This document shows positions 11,541-23,813 of a stretch of 64,000 nt of DNA, in pieces. The notes below the pieces were generated by a model. The model was given only the letters and a program-made list of their open reading frames with translations, was not told the DNA's origin and did no database searches. Position 1 is the first letter of the stretch, and every line of letters begins with the position of its first letter. Origin of the DNA: Tulasnella sp. 424 (lineage: Eukaryota; Basidiomycota; Agaricomycetes; Cantharellales; Tulasnellaceae). Location: the NCBI GenBank assembly GCA_019633425.1, contig WSUB01000033.1, positions 240,798 through 304,797 on the forward strand, written 5' to 3'. A program made the translations under genes and the position numbers.

Positions 11541-12316
11541 ATGCCTAAGGAAGCTAAGCCAAAGGTTCGTACGATCCCCTCCCCTACTCCCATCCGACAT
11601 TCCAACTACACCCAATATCCCCATCTTCCCCCATGCCCTCTCGCCACCGTAACCACTCGTTTTGAACCGATAGGGTTTGTCATGTGCCACGTTCTAATTG
11701 GCTAACCCATTTTGGTCTTTTCCCCTCCCACTCCTTCATTTTATTACATCCCCCAACAGCGCAAGGCCGTAGAGAAGACTGAAGCCGCCGCAAAGCCTAA
11801 GCGTGGTGGCAAGGCTGCTGCTAAGGGCAAAGATGGCCCCAAGCGACCTCTCTCCGCGTTCATGTACTTCTGCAAGGACTGGAGGGACCGTGTCAAGGCT
11901 GAGAACCCCGAGGCATCGTTCGGTACGTCTTCAAGTCCACGAGCCGGGCACACTGTATATCGAGTAACATATGCTTACGTCTGCCTTTCCTTGAATATTG
12001 CAGGTGAAGTCGGAAAGCTTCTAGGCGCGAAATGGAAGGAGCTCGACGACTCCGAGAAGATCGTCAGTCGCGTCGACCCACTCAAGTCGTCTACCATTCC
12101 ATTAACACATGTTGCTTTACAGAACTACACCGAGCAAGCTGCTAAGGACAAGGCTCGCTACGAGGGCGAGAAGGATGCCGCCGAAGCCGTGAGTTTTGGT
12201 GTTTTGCCTCGATGCTGAGCTCTATCTAACGCGTCTGTCAACAGGCACCCAAGAAGAGAGCCGCCAAGGACACATCCGAAGGTAGCGGTGGCGACGACGA
12301 CGATGATGACGACTAA
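11541..12316 (+). CDS. nhp6: HMG-box chromatin protein NHP6/HMGB type
   Basis: Small architectural DNA-bending protein that assists FACT and transcription (family knowledge). Exons 11541-11564, 11760-11922, 12004-12062, 12123-12188 and 12245-12316 join in frame to 127 aa. A Lys/Ala-rich N-terminus leads into one HMG box: [40 protein letters not shown], then [18 protein letters not shown]. The C-terminus is acidic (GGDDDDDDD), a tail found in many basidiomycete homologues but short in yeast Nhp6. The start is fixed by the short basic first exon (MPKEAKPK) directly after the leader intron. Its promoter has been copied with the neighbouring F-box repeats. Confidence 0.93.
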
Positions 12317-12958
12317 ACAGCCGAGCAGAAATACCTTTCCTCTTGCTCTCCTGGGGAACTGAATCCGTTTCTTGTCTCTCTCTCGAACTTCCGTAAAGTC
12401 TGTACTTCTGCTGTCGCTCGCGTCTGTTCGTCCGTCTCTGCTGCTGTCAAAGTTCTCGCTGTCAGAAAGTGACGCGAGCTCACCTTTTCTATTATACCAT
12501 GTGCTTTACGTGTACTCTTCAATAGACCTTGTCCAGGCCCCATGTGTTCCACGTGTGACCAGACGTTGGGCGACGTCATGTCGATCATCTCGACGCCACG
12601 AGTGTCCAAGCCATGGTGGTCTAGCGTCCGCTCCAAGGGGCGAGGGATGTCGCGACAGATACGTCTCGTTACTATTGATGCTGCAACGCCGGAGTCTTGT
12701 TTCACGAGCTTTCCTGTGATCAGAATTGAGAGCTATGCAGTTTACTGCTACGACTGGGGCTCATGAGATGTTTCCATAAGGTGGAGGGTGTCGGGCTCGC
12801 ATTCACTCAAAGGTGCAAAGAAAGGTGCAGGAACCAATATGTGCATTAGAAAGGTGGTATGGAACGATGGTGAAGTAGTTATGAATACAGTAAGTGTGTC
12901 ATGGCTAAAGATCGTAGAACGTAGTCCATGTCGCTAGGAGAAGCGGAAGAGTCGGATT
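12317..12958. other. Convergent intergenic region, no gene seen
   Basis: Lies between the 3' ends of NHP6 (+) and the small secreted protein gene (-). The open frames here lack domain signals and overlap each other on both strands, so I treat the stretch as 3' UTRs and spacer. Confidence 0.4.
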
Positions 12959-13513
12959 TTACGCGCTGGTCGTGGTTGTGGTGCAAGTTGGGATCTGGAG
13001 AGCACCAACGGGAGCGTTTGCGCTAGCGCATCCAGCGGAGTATTCTGTAAGGGTGACGAGGAATCGTTAGCCTCGACTATGGCGGGGTTGTCGATGAGAT
13101 GAGTACTTACGGTTGAGGAGTTGCTGAAGTTGAGCGTAGTTGGAGGGGTCGTGCTGATAACTGCAAGTACCGCAGGTGTACATGAGAGCTGCAACGGTGC
13201 CGGAGCAAAGGCAGGTAGCGTCGGTGCTGCAAGTCTGTCATGGTGGAAGTCAGGTGTATGGCCCAGGCCACAAGAGAAGATATCGACACATACCGTGTTA
13301 CTAGAGGCTTCGTTCAAAGGGTTGCAGTACATGGCACAAGCATCTGTCTGACGCTTGGTCAAGGAGGAGACAATGGTGTTATTGGGGATGGCAACAGCGG
13401 TAGCTAAAGTGGGAAAAGAGAGTCCGTCAGCTAGCTGATTCGATGTGTGAAGACAAGGCGTTCTTACCGGAAGCGGCGAGGGCAACAAAAGACAAGACAA
13501 CGGAGAGCTGCAT
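12959..13513 (-). CDS. Small secreted cysteine-rich protein
   Basis: Four exons (13513-13468, 13403-13294, 13234-13111, 13044-12959) with standard GT-AG borders join in frame to 121 aa. The N-terminus MQLSVVLSFVALAASATAVA is a clear signal peptide. A KR site (LTKRQTD) follows, suggesting Kex2 processing. The mature part has seven or more Cys in a regular pattern (ACAMYCN, TCSTDATCLCSG, YTCGTCSY, AGCASA, PTCTT) and ends in a Thr-rich tail. This resembles the small secreted Cys-rich proteins of basidiomycetes. I do not recognise a specific function; CFEM-like or effector-like roles are possible but unproven. Confidence 0.8.
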
Positions 13514-15259
13514 GATTATAAAAGCTGTAAAGCTGTTGTGCTTAAGAGTTGAAGAAGAGAAGAAGAGGCTGATGAGAAGAGAAGAGAAGAGAAGAGTTGG
13601 TTTGAGGTGGTGCTGATTCAAGAGTCACCAACCAGCTGTCTTTATACGATGGGCCCACAGCGCCTCCCGAATGCCGCAATTACTCTTTCCGAATAGCATT
13701 TACGGCACGAAAAGTGTCTCGCTTGCCGGTTAAATTAACTAAGGGATGAGGCATTTCCTATAATGGGAATGGCGATACCAGGGGATCAACGCCAAGAAAA
13801 TTCATGAGTCATCATCTATCAAACAATTCAGGCACCACTTTCATTTGCGCGTGCTGAAACGCCTCAAGGCAGTGTGTTGTGCCAGAGAATGTGAGGAGAG
13901 GTGAACAAGCAGAGGTGTGAGGCTGTGCGCGGTACCACATGGACCCCTGATCAGGAGGCGCCGAAAGACAAAGCACAAGCGCCTGACTTTTGGCAGAATA
14001 TCCGAAGATGTAAAATTGACGCCGTGCTAACTTGCTTGGCATGATCATAGCAGAGGTTCAGGCGCCTCCTCCAGCAGCTTCGTGTCCTGGGGCTTGGCGG
14101 ATCCTGTGCAGCCACCAACCGTTCGGCGATGCATACCCCGACTGACTCAACCAGAGTACGTCTACGGGTCTCCCCACATGTGACTGAAGACTTCCTGCCG
14201 CGTAGCTTTCTCTTGATGAAAATTCCAAGCAGCAAGCTTCGAGAGGCTGGACAGCGTTAGCTCGGTGAGAGTGACGGCGCGGGAAATTGGTGGTGCGAAA
14301 CTGTGGGCCCTTTTGCAAATCAATACCTCAACGCACCAGACTTCAAGCAAGCTATTGAACTCAGCTCTCCTGGCGCGCCTGGTCAATATATGTATTAGCA
14401 GCAGTACCCCATCAAAATGACTCGCCGCGTAACGCATCGTCTCTTCCCTTGAAGGCCACACCATTCCCAACTTTCTGCAACCTATGTACCCTCCATTCTT
14501 CTCGTTCAAGTCTGCACGTATACATGAAATTCCGCGACCGGCATTCGTAGGACCACTTGCTTGCGATCATAGGGCAGCTCTAATGGATCTCCCCTATGAA
14601 TGATTTGATCTCCGTTCAGTCTTTGGCAGTGCAAGCCAAGGAAAAAACATCCAGTGAGCCTGGAGACTAGGTTTCAGTCTCCCTAAGAGAGATACAAGAA
14701 GGCAGGACTCTCTCTCTCTCTCTCTTGTTGATGTTGGTGTTAACAAGTGTGTCTTTGTTAGTCGTGCTCCGCGCTCACCGTGACAAAGAAGCGTCAGGCA
14801 CCTCTGCGCTGGCCGACTCTCCGGACAAGTAAACCCCAGATTCCAATCCTTTGATATGTCCTCCTCGACACAGAGTGGTATACGAAGGAGTGCATTGAAC
14901 ACAAGACAAGCAAATGGACCTGGGTCCTCAGCTAGGGCACCGTCGTCGCGCACAGCTGACCCCTTCAAACGGGATCTGCAGGTGACAATGTAACCACCTC
15001 TCGCTCCAAAGTTGGGATCTGATTCAACTTTGTTTATAAAACAATGACGGCCCCAGCAACCAGTAAGCTTCCGTTTGTGTCCACTTCCTTTAATGGAGAT
15101 ATTTGAGATCCTCCAGATCTCCTGCGAGGTCGACCTATAAATTGAAAGCCAAACCGGCTGCCCTGCAAATTATCATAGCAATCATACCATCACGCACTCC
15201 ACACTCTTCTCTCGCTCGCACCTGCTTTTCTCTCTTTCGATCTCCCACTCTCTTTACAC
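13514..15259. other. Intergenic region, nothing recognised
   Basis: About 1.7 kb between the divergent secreted-protein genes. Minus-strand open frames between 13.8 and 15.0 kb have no domains, no coherent intron pattern and low-complexity segments. The right end should be the promoter of the WSC gene. A (TC)n microsatellite lies at about 14707-14725. Confidence 0.4.
14707..14725. repeat. (TC)n microsatellite
   Basis: A run of about nine TC dinucleotides in a non-coding region. Confidence 0.8.
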
Positions 15260-16297
15260 ATGCGCCCATTCTCCCTTCCCTTCATTTTCTTGATCACCTC
15301 CCTGGCTTCCAATGCCTATGCGTCCCCTCTCTATCACCATCCAGGTTCCATTTCCCAGCGTGCACCTCCCTCTGGATGGTCGTACCTTGGTTGTATCGCG
15401 GAGCCATCCGGGGGTGCTCGTGTTCTTAGCACCAAGATTACCGCTTCCTCCCCGTCCATGACCCAAGAGACATGTCTTACCTCCTGCATCAACGCTGGAT
15501 ATAGTTTCGCTGGCTTGGAATTTGGAGCGGAGTGCTGGTGCGGTAACAACCCCGTCACCAATCTCAACGTTCTGCCGGATACGTCTTGTAACAAGGCCTG
15601 CGGTGGTGAGTCTTGACTCCAGTTATGAAATAATTATAACTGACGATGAACCATCCTCTTAGGCGACTCGTCTGAGAAATGCGGCGGCAGCTATATTCTC
15701 TCCCTATTCGGCAAACCCTCCCAAGTCTCCTCCAACTGGACCTATGTCGGATGCTTCTCTGATTCGACTGCACGTACTCTTCCCTCGACTTCGTCAACTT
15801 CAGCTGCAATGACTCCCGCGACGTGTCAAGCATCCTGCAAAGCCGCCGGGTACACCTTCGCCGGCGTCGAGGCGAGTTCGGAGTGCTGGTGCAGCAACAG
15901 CATCGCAAACGGCTCTCGAGTAGGCGAAAGTCAGTGTTCGGCGACTTGCTCCGGGTCATCCGAGAAATGCGGGGGTAACTGGGCAATTGGAGTCTACCGT
16001 CGCACGCTTTATCCAGCTTGGAAGGATATGGGCTGCTATGTGGATGATGGGGTTTCCCGTACCCTCAATGGCCCGCTTTTCATGGACGCCACGATGACTC
16101 CCGCCAAGTGCCAGAGCTTGTGCTCCGCTGGAGGTTACTCGTACGCTGGCACAGAGTTTGCGGTGTCATGTTACTGCGGGAGCTCCCTCACTCGGGCGAT
16201 CAAAGTTGCTGATTCGGAATGCAACAGAACGTGTGGCGGGGATCCCTCTCTGAGCTGCGGTGGTGCATATAGGTTGAGCTTGTTGAGCAGCATATAA
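15260..16297 (+). CDS. Secreted protein with three WSC domains
   Basis: Exons 15260-15605 and 15663-16297 (57-bp intron, GTGAGT...CTTAG) give 326 aa. The N-terminus MRPFSLPFIFLITSLASNAY is a signal peptide. Three WSC-type Cys-rich units follow, each with the pattern GC...C...C..GY.(F/Y)AG.E....CWC/CYCG...C...CGG...: WSYLGCI...GAECWCGNN, WTYVGCF...SSECWCSNS and KDMGCYV...AVSCYCGSS. WSC units bind carbohydrate, probably wall glucan. No membrane segment follows the third unit, so this looks like a soluble secreted or wall-bound lectin-like protein rather than a WSC stress sensor. Neighbouring genes are unrelated in function. Confidence 0.92.
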
Positions 16298-16469
16298 TTC
16301 CTTTGTCGGGATTTTATCATTCGAACCGTAGTCGTACTAGTAGCTCGAATCTGGTTATTCGAACACGTTGCTTGCCTTTCAGTGCTCCCGTGAGATGGAG
16401 ATCGTGATCACCTACCGAACACCCGCCGGTCCCGCGCCACTACACCTTCAATACCGCTCCACAACGACG

Positions 16470-18395
16470 ATGAACTCCTTCCGCCTACGATATGCCTTGT
16501 ATCGCGAGCTGCAGAAGGCTGTCGAATATTCCAGTAGATTTGGGGTCAATATTTGCATGGAGGTCGGTGAGAACGTTCCGGAGACTCTACTCGGGCCAGA
16601 TGCTTTCACGGCGATCACTTGCTTCTCGGTTTTGAATTGGATCATCCGGGCGCTTCTGATAGCTGAGGAACGGAGAGGGAAACAATTGCTTGTATCGTGC
16701 AGATTATCTTCCCAGCGGGCAACAGGGGAAGCTGTTGAATTAGAGTTTGCCTTCTCAGGGGACGCTGTGGTTTTTACGCAGCAGGATCTTGAACGAGTCG
16801 CTAAAACCGAAGCCTCCTCTGCATGGTGAGTAACCTACGAGCACAAACAGGCAACTTAACTCATTTATGATGCTCTCCATTACTTTAGGCTTACATCGGC
16901 TCTTTCCCGAAACTGTCCTGCGAGCTCTAGCTGGCGCGCTGGAGAGGAAAGCCATCCTGGCCATAATGAATGTCTCGCAAACAGCTCGTTTGCACAAATG
17001 GCCAGTACCCTGATAGCTGAGGGTGGAAGGCTTTGGGTTGAGAGGGACAAAGATTCCGGCACTAGAGCAATCTTCACTCTCCCATCCATTGAAGGTGTCC
17101 CAACGGCGGATATGGAGGATACCTGGTCATGGTCGAGTCCGAGAGGCGGAGACATACTTTTAGCTACGCGATCACCCATTCTCAGCGACGACGATGCGTT
17201 ACGTAACATATTAGCGGACTTGGGCTTCCAGCTCTTGCACTCCCGATATGAATACGAACTCGACCGAATCATGGGACCCGAGCCTATCAAGGCAGTGATG
17301 ACCAGCTCCCCTAGTCTGGTACGTTACACTCAATGATTCTGCTCCCTTCACGCTGATCGTATATCCCTATTCCAATTCAACAAGGTTGATGTTATTCGTA
17401 ATGTGCCGCATTTCAAAGACAAGCCGATTATTCTCTTGGTGAGACTGAATATAACCCGTTTTTTAAGTTCTCAAAAGCCTAAAATTAATTTTTACTATTA
17501 GCTCAAGCAAAACAGCGTGACCAGAATCAACGGTGGGTTTGAACGATAGCCTGTCTGGATCCAAAGGTCTCTGAATAATGCTGCGCCAGTGCGGTGGTGT
17601 ATGGACCGTCACGTATGCGCGGTCCTTTGCTATCCTCTATCGCACGAGAATACCTCCGAAGCCCTTCGAAAGGCACTTACCTGGCATCCAGCCTCGTTTT
17701 CTCTCCCTGACCCCTCTCCGCCACTCAACATACTTGTGGCCGAGGACAACTTTGTCAACCAGAAAGTCACCACAAAACTTCTAGAAAGACTGTATCACAA
17801 GGTCGAAGTTGTCGAAAACGGTCTGTTCGCTGTCGATGCCGTGGCTGATAGATGGTATCGACAACGGCCATATGATCTCATCTTGGTATGTCTCGCCGAC
17901 TCTGAAGCGAATCCCAGATCTCAAGGCCATTGGTTACGCAGATGGACTCGCATATGCCTGTAATGAATGGCTACGATGCGATATGTGAAATACGCCAGTT
18001 CGAGGAAGATAATGGTTTCTCACCAACCCCTACAGTCCTGCTTTCTCTTGGAATGGGTGAGCATCAGGCTTTTAACATAGACACGCTTTTGTTACTCATT
18101 AGTCTCCCTGTAATGGATAGATATGCCATATACTAACTGGGCTGCTCGAAACTGGGCTCGAGCATTCGATGAAGGATTCGTACGTCGTTCTGCTTTAGCT
18201 TGCCAGTTGAAACATGTGCTGAGAAAGTCCTTCAACAGGTTGGCGTGCTGACTAGTGAGTATCTGATGCCTTTATATGCATAATATTTATAGCTGTTCAC
18301 ATGTTGTAGAACCGATCAAAAAATCAGAGCTGGCACAGATTCTCCTGAAACATTCCCGGACTCGGAGGTCAGGAGACGATGGAGACTCCAAATGA
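16470..18395 (+). CDS. Truncated hybrid histidine kinase: decayed ATPase domain plus receiver, copy 1
   Basis: Nine exons (16470-16825, 16889-17318, 17385-17438, 17502-17532, 17590-17885, 17942-18056, 18121-18179, 18239-18254, 18310-18395) join in one frame to 480 aa. The N-terminal half aligns by motif with a group-III hybrid kinase from just after the H-box (VGENVPETLLGPDAF, SVLNWIIRAL, STLIAEGGRLWVERDKDSGT). The N-box reads SVLNWIIRAL rather than an NLIGNAIKFT-type motif, and the DTGIGI-type ATP motif is absent. No HisKA, PAS, HAMP or membrane part is present. The C-terminal receiver looks functional: acidic pair in ILVAEDN, phospho-acceptor Asp in LILMDSHMPVMNG, and Lys in LTKPIKKSEL. Probably a phosphorelay receiver carried by a pseudo-kinase scaffold (inference). 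The start is chosen by alignment with copy 2. Confidence 0.82.
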
Positions 18396-19268
18396 TTAAG
18401 ACGGATGGCCTCTTTTCCACGTTTTACCTACTTTTATGAAGGCGTGCGGCTGCTGGCGGTTTGTTTGGTGTGAGATAATTAAAGCCAAGTTTGGGGACCA
18501 CGTAAATTACCAACGGTTCTACGTATAAGAGTAATTCGAAGGCACAGCAAACCTACCGTTTTCAACTTTCTAGAGGATCTCTAGCTTTTAGACAGCTGTG
18601 TGTGCGTCGATATAGTAAGAAGGGCCCATTCATTGCTGTATCTCGAGGTTTGGGCCCATGAGTAGTATCACGTTGATCCATCTACTCAGCGGAGGCTCCT
18701 CTGAGGCTCACCCAACGCTCTCAACCCGTTGGATCCTGCTGACCCCTGGAGCTGCTCGCCGTTAACGGACCAGTAAGATGAAAAGCTCGGACAAGTCCTC
18801 GGCGAGAATGTCAAAACTTTGGGCCTAGCTATGAAAAGAAAATGGTAAAAGGAGTTGAAACGGATGATAACAAAGCCAACCGGAGATCGCTAAGTACCAC
18901 AGACAGATCGCGCGCATTGGAGGGAGGCAAAAGGGGTCCAGCCAAATACAAGAAATAGCAGATTCTCGAGCTTTGGAGGGTGTGAGTCTATGGTCCTCAA
19001 AACGATATTTCGCCTATGTTCCTTACACCATCCTGCTGCAGTTTCTCCACTCGGTTGGGCAAGCCTGCAAATTTGTTTTGAAAACTTTTCCTTCAGTAAG
19101 GTGGATGGAGCCGATTAGAATAATTGGGCATCGTCTGGACCTTGTTACAGTAATGGTGCTTGATCTGCTTAAGGGATCCGACGGGCGGACTGCTGTTTCT
19201 TTATTTGCGCCCAAACTTCAAGTGAATCGCACGCCACAGTTTGGCAAATGAATCTTGTCATTATCTTG
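18396..19268. other. Spacer between the two histidine-kinase copies
   Basis: No supported gene. Short frames near 18970-19250 end just before copy 2 and carry no domain. Probably the promoter of copy 2 and the 3' UTR of copy 1. Confidence 0.4.
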
Positions 19269-21169
19269 ATGACGCCGATCACCGTCCATCTCCGCCAGAT
19301 ACTGTATCAGGAGCTACAAAGGGGCACGGACTACTGTAGCAAACAGGGTCTCAATTTCTACATGCAAGTAGATGAAAATGTCCCCGAGACTCTGTCATGG
19401 CCAGATGGCCAGGAACTTCTCCCAATCAATTTCCCGTCGGCTTTGAACTGGATCATCCGCTCGTTTCTGACCACCGCAGCGCGGAAAGGAGATTCTGTCC
19501 TTGTGGAGTGTAAACTAGCTGCCCAAAAGGCGGCAGACAGACCTGATGTACTGGAGATCAGCGTCTCGGGAGAGGCTGTGGTTCTGGCACCGGAGGACGT
19601 CGAACGCATTGCCAAAGCTAGCGCTTCCCCTGGCTGGTGGGTTGCCAGATCGTTCTTTTTTCTTCTTTAATTCCCACAATTATCCACTTCCGATAGGCTT
19701 GAGTCGGCAATTTATCCAAGCTGCTTCTCGAACGCAAATGAGACCGACCATCCCGGCCATTCGGAGTGTCCGGCAAACAGCGCATTTTCATCTGCAGTCC
19801 ACAGCTTAATAGCAGGAGGAGGGTGTATATGGGTTGAAAATGGAGTCAATCAAGGAACTCGAGTGGTATTCACTCTCCCTTGGATCGAGCGCATGTCGGC
19901 ATTCAACACGGATGACCCCCGATCGCCGTTCATGTTGTCGTCGCAGGGCACTGGCGACGTGCTCTTAGCAATTAGGTCGAGTGATGTGAACGATAAAGAT
20001 GTACTAAAGGACATCTTGGCCGATCTGGGGTTCAACAGCTTGGATATTCGTTATGAATGCGAGCTAAACTCGGGGAAAGGCATGGAGAGCGTCAAGACAG
20101 TGATGACCACCTCTCCGGACTTGGTAAGCGATCCTTATCGACTTCATGGCTTTGTGTCTGATATTAATCGCCGCCTTGATTAGGTCGAAGTCATCAGGAG
20201 GCTTCCGCACCTTCAAGACAGACCGATCGTTCTTCTGGTCGGATTTACTATTAGGCCCGTCTAGATTTCTGAAGAATCTGACATAACGTGTCCGCAGGTA
20301 CAGCAAGAAAGGATCACGAGACTGAACAGTGGGTTTTATTTAGCTGAGGTGTAAAACTGTTACTAAGCGATATAAACCTAGTGCGATGGTGCATGGAGCG
20401 CCATGTGTGCAGCGTTCTTTGTTACCCTCTCTCGCACCAAAATACTGCCGAGGCCCTGCAGACGGCCCTCCGCTGGTATCCGACCTTATTTGATTATGAC
20501 TGTCCGTCCTTGTCGCATGACATCCTGGCAGCCGAGGACAACCTTGTGAACCAGAGGGTGATTATGAAGACACTTGAGAAACTTGGCCACAAGATTGAAA
20601 TAGTTGAGAACGGCCTCCTCGCTGTCGATGCTGTCGTCGATAGGTGGTATCGGCAACGGCCATACGACCTCATCTTGGTAGAGCTCACTGCGTTTCGTTC
20701 TGCGTAACGGTTTAGATCTCATATCAACTCTTCGTTCTCCGTGTCCCTCGTGACAATTACACAGATGGATACCCACATGCCCTTCATGAACGGTTTCGAT
20801 GCAGCTGCCGAAATCCGACGTTTCGAAGAAGATCAAGGATACTCGCTGACCCCAATTGTTATGCTTTCTGTCGGCATGGGTGAGACATGGCTCTTTGTTC
20901 GGATAAAAAGCTCTCATCCACTGAACTCCCTTCAGGGATTGAACGATTACAAGTGGAGTGGGCTCTAATATTCGACGAAAGTCTCGTAAGCACATTGAAT
21001 CATAGTTTGCTCACGGAATAACAAAATTTTTGATAGGGTGACGCTATTATGAGTGAGTATTACGATCACGCTGAATCAACAAAAGTTCCACGTTAAGCCT
21101 TTCGCCATAGAGCCGATAAGGAGAGCCAAACTGAGAGATGCTATCCGGGAAAATTCTCGCCGGAAGTGA
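19269..21169 (+). CDS. Truncated hybrid histidine kinase: decayed ATPase domain plus receiver, copy 2
   Basis: Exons 19269-19636, 19697-20123, 20184-20237, 20298-20328, 20382-20677, 20765-20879, 20936-20985, 21037-21052 and 21111-21169 join to 471 aa, the same nine-exon layout as copy 1. The ATPase-like half again starts after the H-box region ([14 protein letters not shown]) and lacks a proper N-box and G-boxes. The receiver keeps [14 protein letters not shown], the acceptor Asp in [13 protein letters not shown] and a Lys in MKPIRRAKL. The residue before KP is Met rather than Thr, and the last helices are shorter than in copy 1. Tandem duplicate with both frames kept open, which argues for use rather than decay. 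Partner proteins are unknown. Confidence 0.8.
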
Positions 21170-21562
21170 GAAAACACCGAATAGGCTCTGTCTCACCATC
21201 AGATATATTGGCTTCTGTGATGCCGTGACTTATCTGTTTACTGCGGATTTGGACATGTGAACCGGCGGTACATTTGAGATGCCGTTACCTTGTTCGGAGC
21301 GCGTAAGAGCCGTCTCCTAATCCACCAATTCATATACGAAATTTTCTGCTTCTCAGCGCTTGTGACTTAAACGTGCGTCGTTTGCGTTGCTCCGCTTGAA
21401 ATGTCAGCCCCATGGGGAGACTATAAAGAGAGTGTCTTACAGCTCTCTGGCTGACTAGCGAATACCTCCAACGTACGAAACCTAGGTTAAGCAGTTTCCT
21501 TAGCACGCCTTTGACGGACTCGACTGACAATATCATATATCAGCCCCACGTCCACTTTCAAT

Positions 21563-21790
21563 ATGTCTCCTTTGACGGAAGCTGGAGCGGCAGCTCTCAT
21601 AGAATCTAACGAGAAACGGCTCGCCGACCTTAACGACAAGATTAACAAAGAGGGAAGTCTCGGAAGGAATGGGAATCAGGATAATATCAATCGCTGGCGA
21701 AAAGAAAGTGTCCCTCTCTCGAGGCAAACCGAAGCGTTACATGACGGGGAGAGGGACATGGAAAAATTGAAAGAGTTGTTGAAAGCTTAA
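21563..21790 (+). CDS. Small charged coiled-coil protein, family member 1
   Basis: An uninterrupted 75-aa frame starting MSPLTEAGAAALIES and ending KLKELLKA. It is highly charged and predicted helical. It shares a pattern with three neighbours: a first helix, an N-rich loop (GRNGNQDNINRW), then a second helix ending in L..GERD.(E/S)(K/R)L. No signal peptide or membrane segment. I do not recognise the family. The shared spacing with the next member argues that it is real. Confidence 0.55.
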   Translation: MSPLTEAGAAALIESNEKRLADLNDKINKEGSLGRNGNQDNINRWRKESVPLSRQTEALHDGERDMEKLKELLKA

Positions 21791-22487
21791 GGTATTTCTT
21801 TCCTCAATCGGCAGCCTTCTCCTCGGGCGTTACATCCCGGATGGTAGTTAACCGATTTTCGGCATTTCAGATACCGGTCAAATCATCGTACTCAAAATCC
21901 TACGCGTTGAAATGTTTACTATTGCTTGGATGTGAAATAGCTATTTTCCGTTGACCAAGTGTCTGGCTTCGTCGTTTACCCCATGATCCCCCAACCGCCA
22001 AAACCACTAAACACAATATCCGGTGTTGCGAGTGCTCCGCTTTCTTCTTCGAGCTATGGGACTCTTGGCTTGGTTACTCATTGAGAGGAGTGGGAGTACT
22101 TTGAACCGGTTCATTATACCTTACTCGGAGCGCTGGCAACTTAAGTGCCATCCCCCACATCCTTTGAAGCACGAATTGCAGTGATCCTTGTTGGCTTCGA
22201 AAGGTCGGGCAAGAATATCACCGAAATTAAGCGCCCTTCGGCGCCTGCTACTTCCATTCTTCCCATGATGCGGATCTTTATGGTGCCGGTTCGGCTTGGC
22301 CGGCGGCGCCGGATCGAGCGGGACAGATAAAAGCCTGTCGTAGTATCATTTGGCTCTTCAGTCCCCTTCATCCCCCTCTCCGACGATTTACAGTCTAAGC
22401 TCCGTAGGAATTGAAGGTCGGTAGATGCACTCCATTCCTTGTTCGCTGAGCATCCGGGCTGACGCGACCGTCGCATCTGATAGCATC

Positions 22488-22703
22488 ATGTCCGACCTAA
22501 GGCCAGACCAAGTCGAGCAATTAAAAGCGGCCTGGGAGAAACAGATCAAAACTTTCAATCGTCTGATTACCGACGAAAGGAAGAAAGGAGGAAACGCCAA
22601 TCAGCAGGCCATGACCGAATGGGAGAACGGGATTGTTAATTTGAGAAAGAGCCTCGACGGTTTGGCCAACGGTGAAACGGACTTGAGCCGACTACAATCA
22701 TGA
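22488..22703 (+). CDS. Small charged coiled-coil protein, family member 2
   Basis: 71 aa, single exon, starting MSDLRPDQVEQLKAAW and ending GETDLSRLQS. It shows the same pattern as member 1: helix 1, a loop with GGNANQQAMTEW aligned to GRNGNQDNINRW, and helix 2 ending LDGLANGETDLSRL. A longer in-frame start exists at 22425, but the MSxL start agrees with member 1. Unknown function. Confidence 0.55.
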   Translation: MSDLRPDQVEQLKAAWEKQIKTFNRLITDERKKGGNANQQAMTEWENGIVNLRKSLDGLANGETDLSRLQS

Positions 22704-23567
22704 TGGTCGTGAAACAATATTGCGATATCGGTTGGTCCCTGCCGGGCGCAGTCAGTACACGTTCCCACTTGGCGAAGTCGCGGTTGTCTGAACATTATTT
22801 ATTTCTATCGTTTTAGCATCCGCCTTTCGCCACGAAGAGACTATTAGCTAGTCTAAACCTTGAAATCTTCTGTTGATTCCAAATGCACATTTCTTGTTCT
22901 CTACTGAATATCGGGATCTCCTTCAACTTACAAGCCTCAGCTTGGACACGCTGCCGTTTCACCTCTTCGTGTTCAGACCGATTGTATTCCTAGCCCCCAC
23001 AAAATCAAATACCAAACTCCAACCCCCTCAATGCTTTGCGTGCGAGCACAATCTCCAAAGAGCAAGCTTCAAGGATGCGCGTTTCTCTCAAGGCTTTGCT
23101 GGCAATCGGCGCTGGTTCGGAAAGCTTCGCACGAGCCACGAATGACGTCGGAGGAGCGAGTCCCGGTGCTACTCCCCCATCTATCTCTCTGAGTTGTTAG
23201 CCTCTCGGTAGTTGATTACGATATAGGGGTACCGACGGAGATTTCCCGACAATACCCTGTTCGGAGCGCCCGTGGCCTCCAACATTCCAGCCGCGATCCT
23301 TTTCCGGCCATTTGTGGAATCCCAAGCCGGAGCCAAGTATTCGCCAACATTACGGGCACGGACCAAAGTCTGGGTATTTGACACGCCTGTTTTAATAGCG
23401 GGGCGTACAGCGACGCTCAGATCCCACTTAAAGACAGATTCAGAGCTCGAGTCTTAACCATTCCCATCGCCCTCGTTTTCCTCGCATTATTACCGCTCCC
23501 CTCTTGGAGCCCAAGGTCAATAGTCATCGTCGTATGATGTCTCACGAACTATGTTGAACCAGAATAG

Positions 23568-23813
23568 TCTGCCTCTCAGAACCAGTCAAGCCTCTACTTC
23601 TCGGAACAAGAAGCCAACGAGCTGCAAGAATCGACCCAAAATAAATCTGACGATTTCGAGAGGAAGATCGGGAAAGAAGCCAGCAAAATTCGAAATGCCA
23701 ACCAGGAGCTGATGAACATGTGGAGGGTCCAGCTTAACAAATGCCTGAAACAGCTCGAGGCGCTGAAGAGCGGGGAAAGGTCCTCTCAGACGTCGAATGC
23801 TTACTTGTTCTAG
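23568..23813 (+). pseudogene. Degenerate coiled-coil family member 3
   Basis: An open frame encodes SEQEANELQESTQNKSDDF, then IGKEASKIRNANQELMNMW and LEALKSGERSSQTS. These line up with the helix-loop-helix pattern of members 1 and 2 (N-rich loop followed by M..W, then L..LK.GE). There is no in-frame ATG at the expected place; a TAG lies just upstream at 23565. Either a small spliced 5' exon was missed or the copy is broken. Confidence 0.4.

Noticed and set aside
12372..12766. Several frames downstream of NHP6 on both strands
   Set aside because: Overlapping frames without homology or introns; position fits 3' UTRs of convergent genes.
14594..14968. 124-aa minus-strand frame
   Set aside because: Contains the (TC)n microsatellite as a RERERE-like tract and no recognisable domain.
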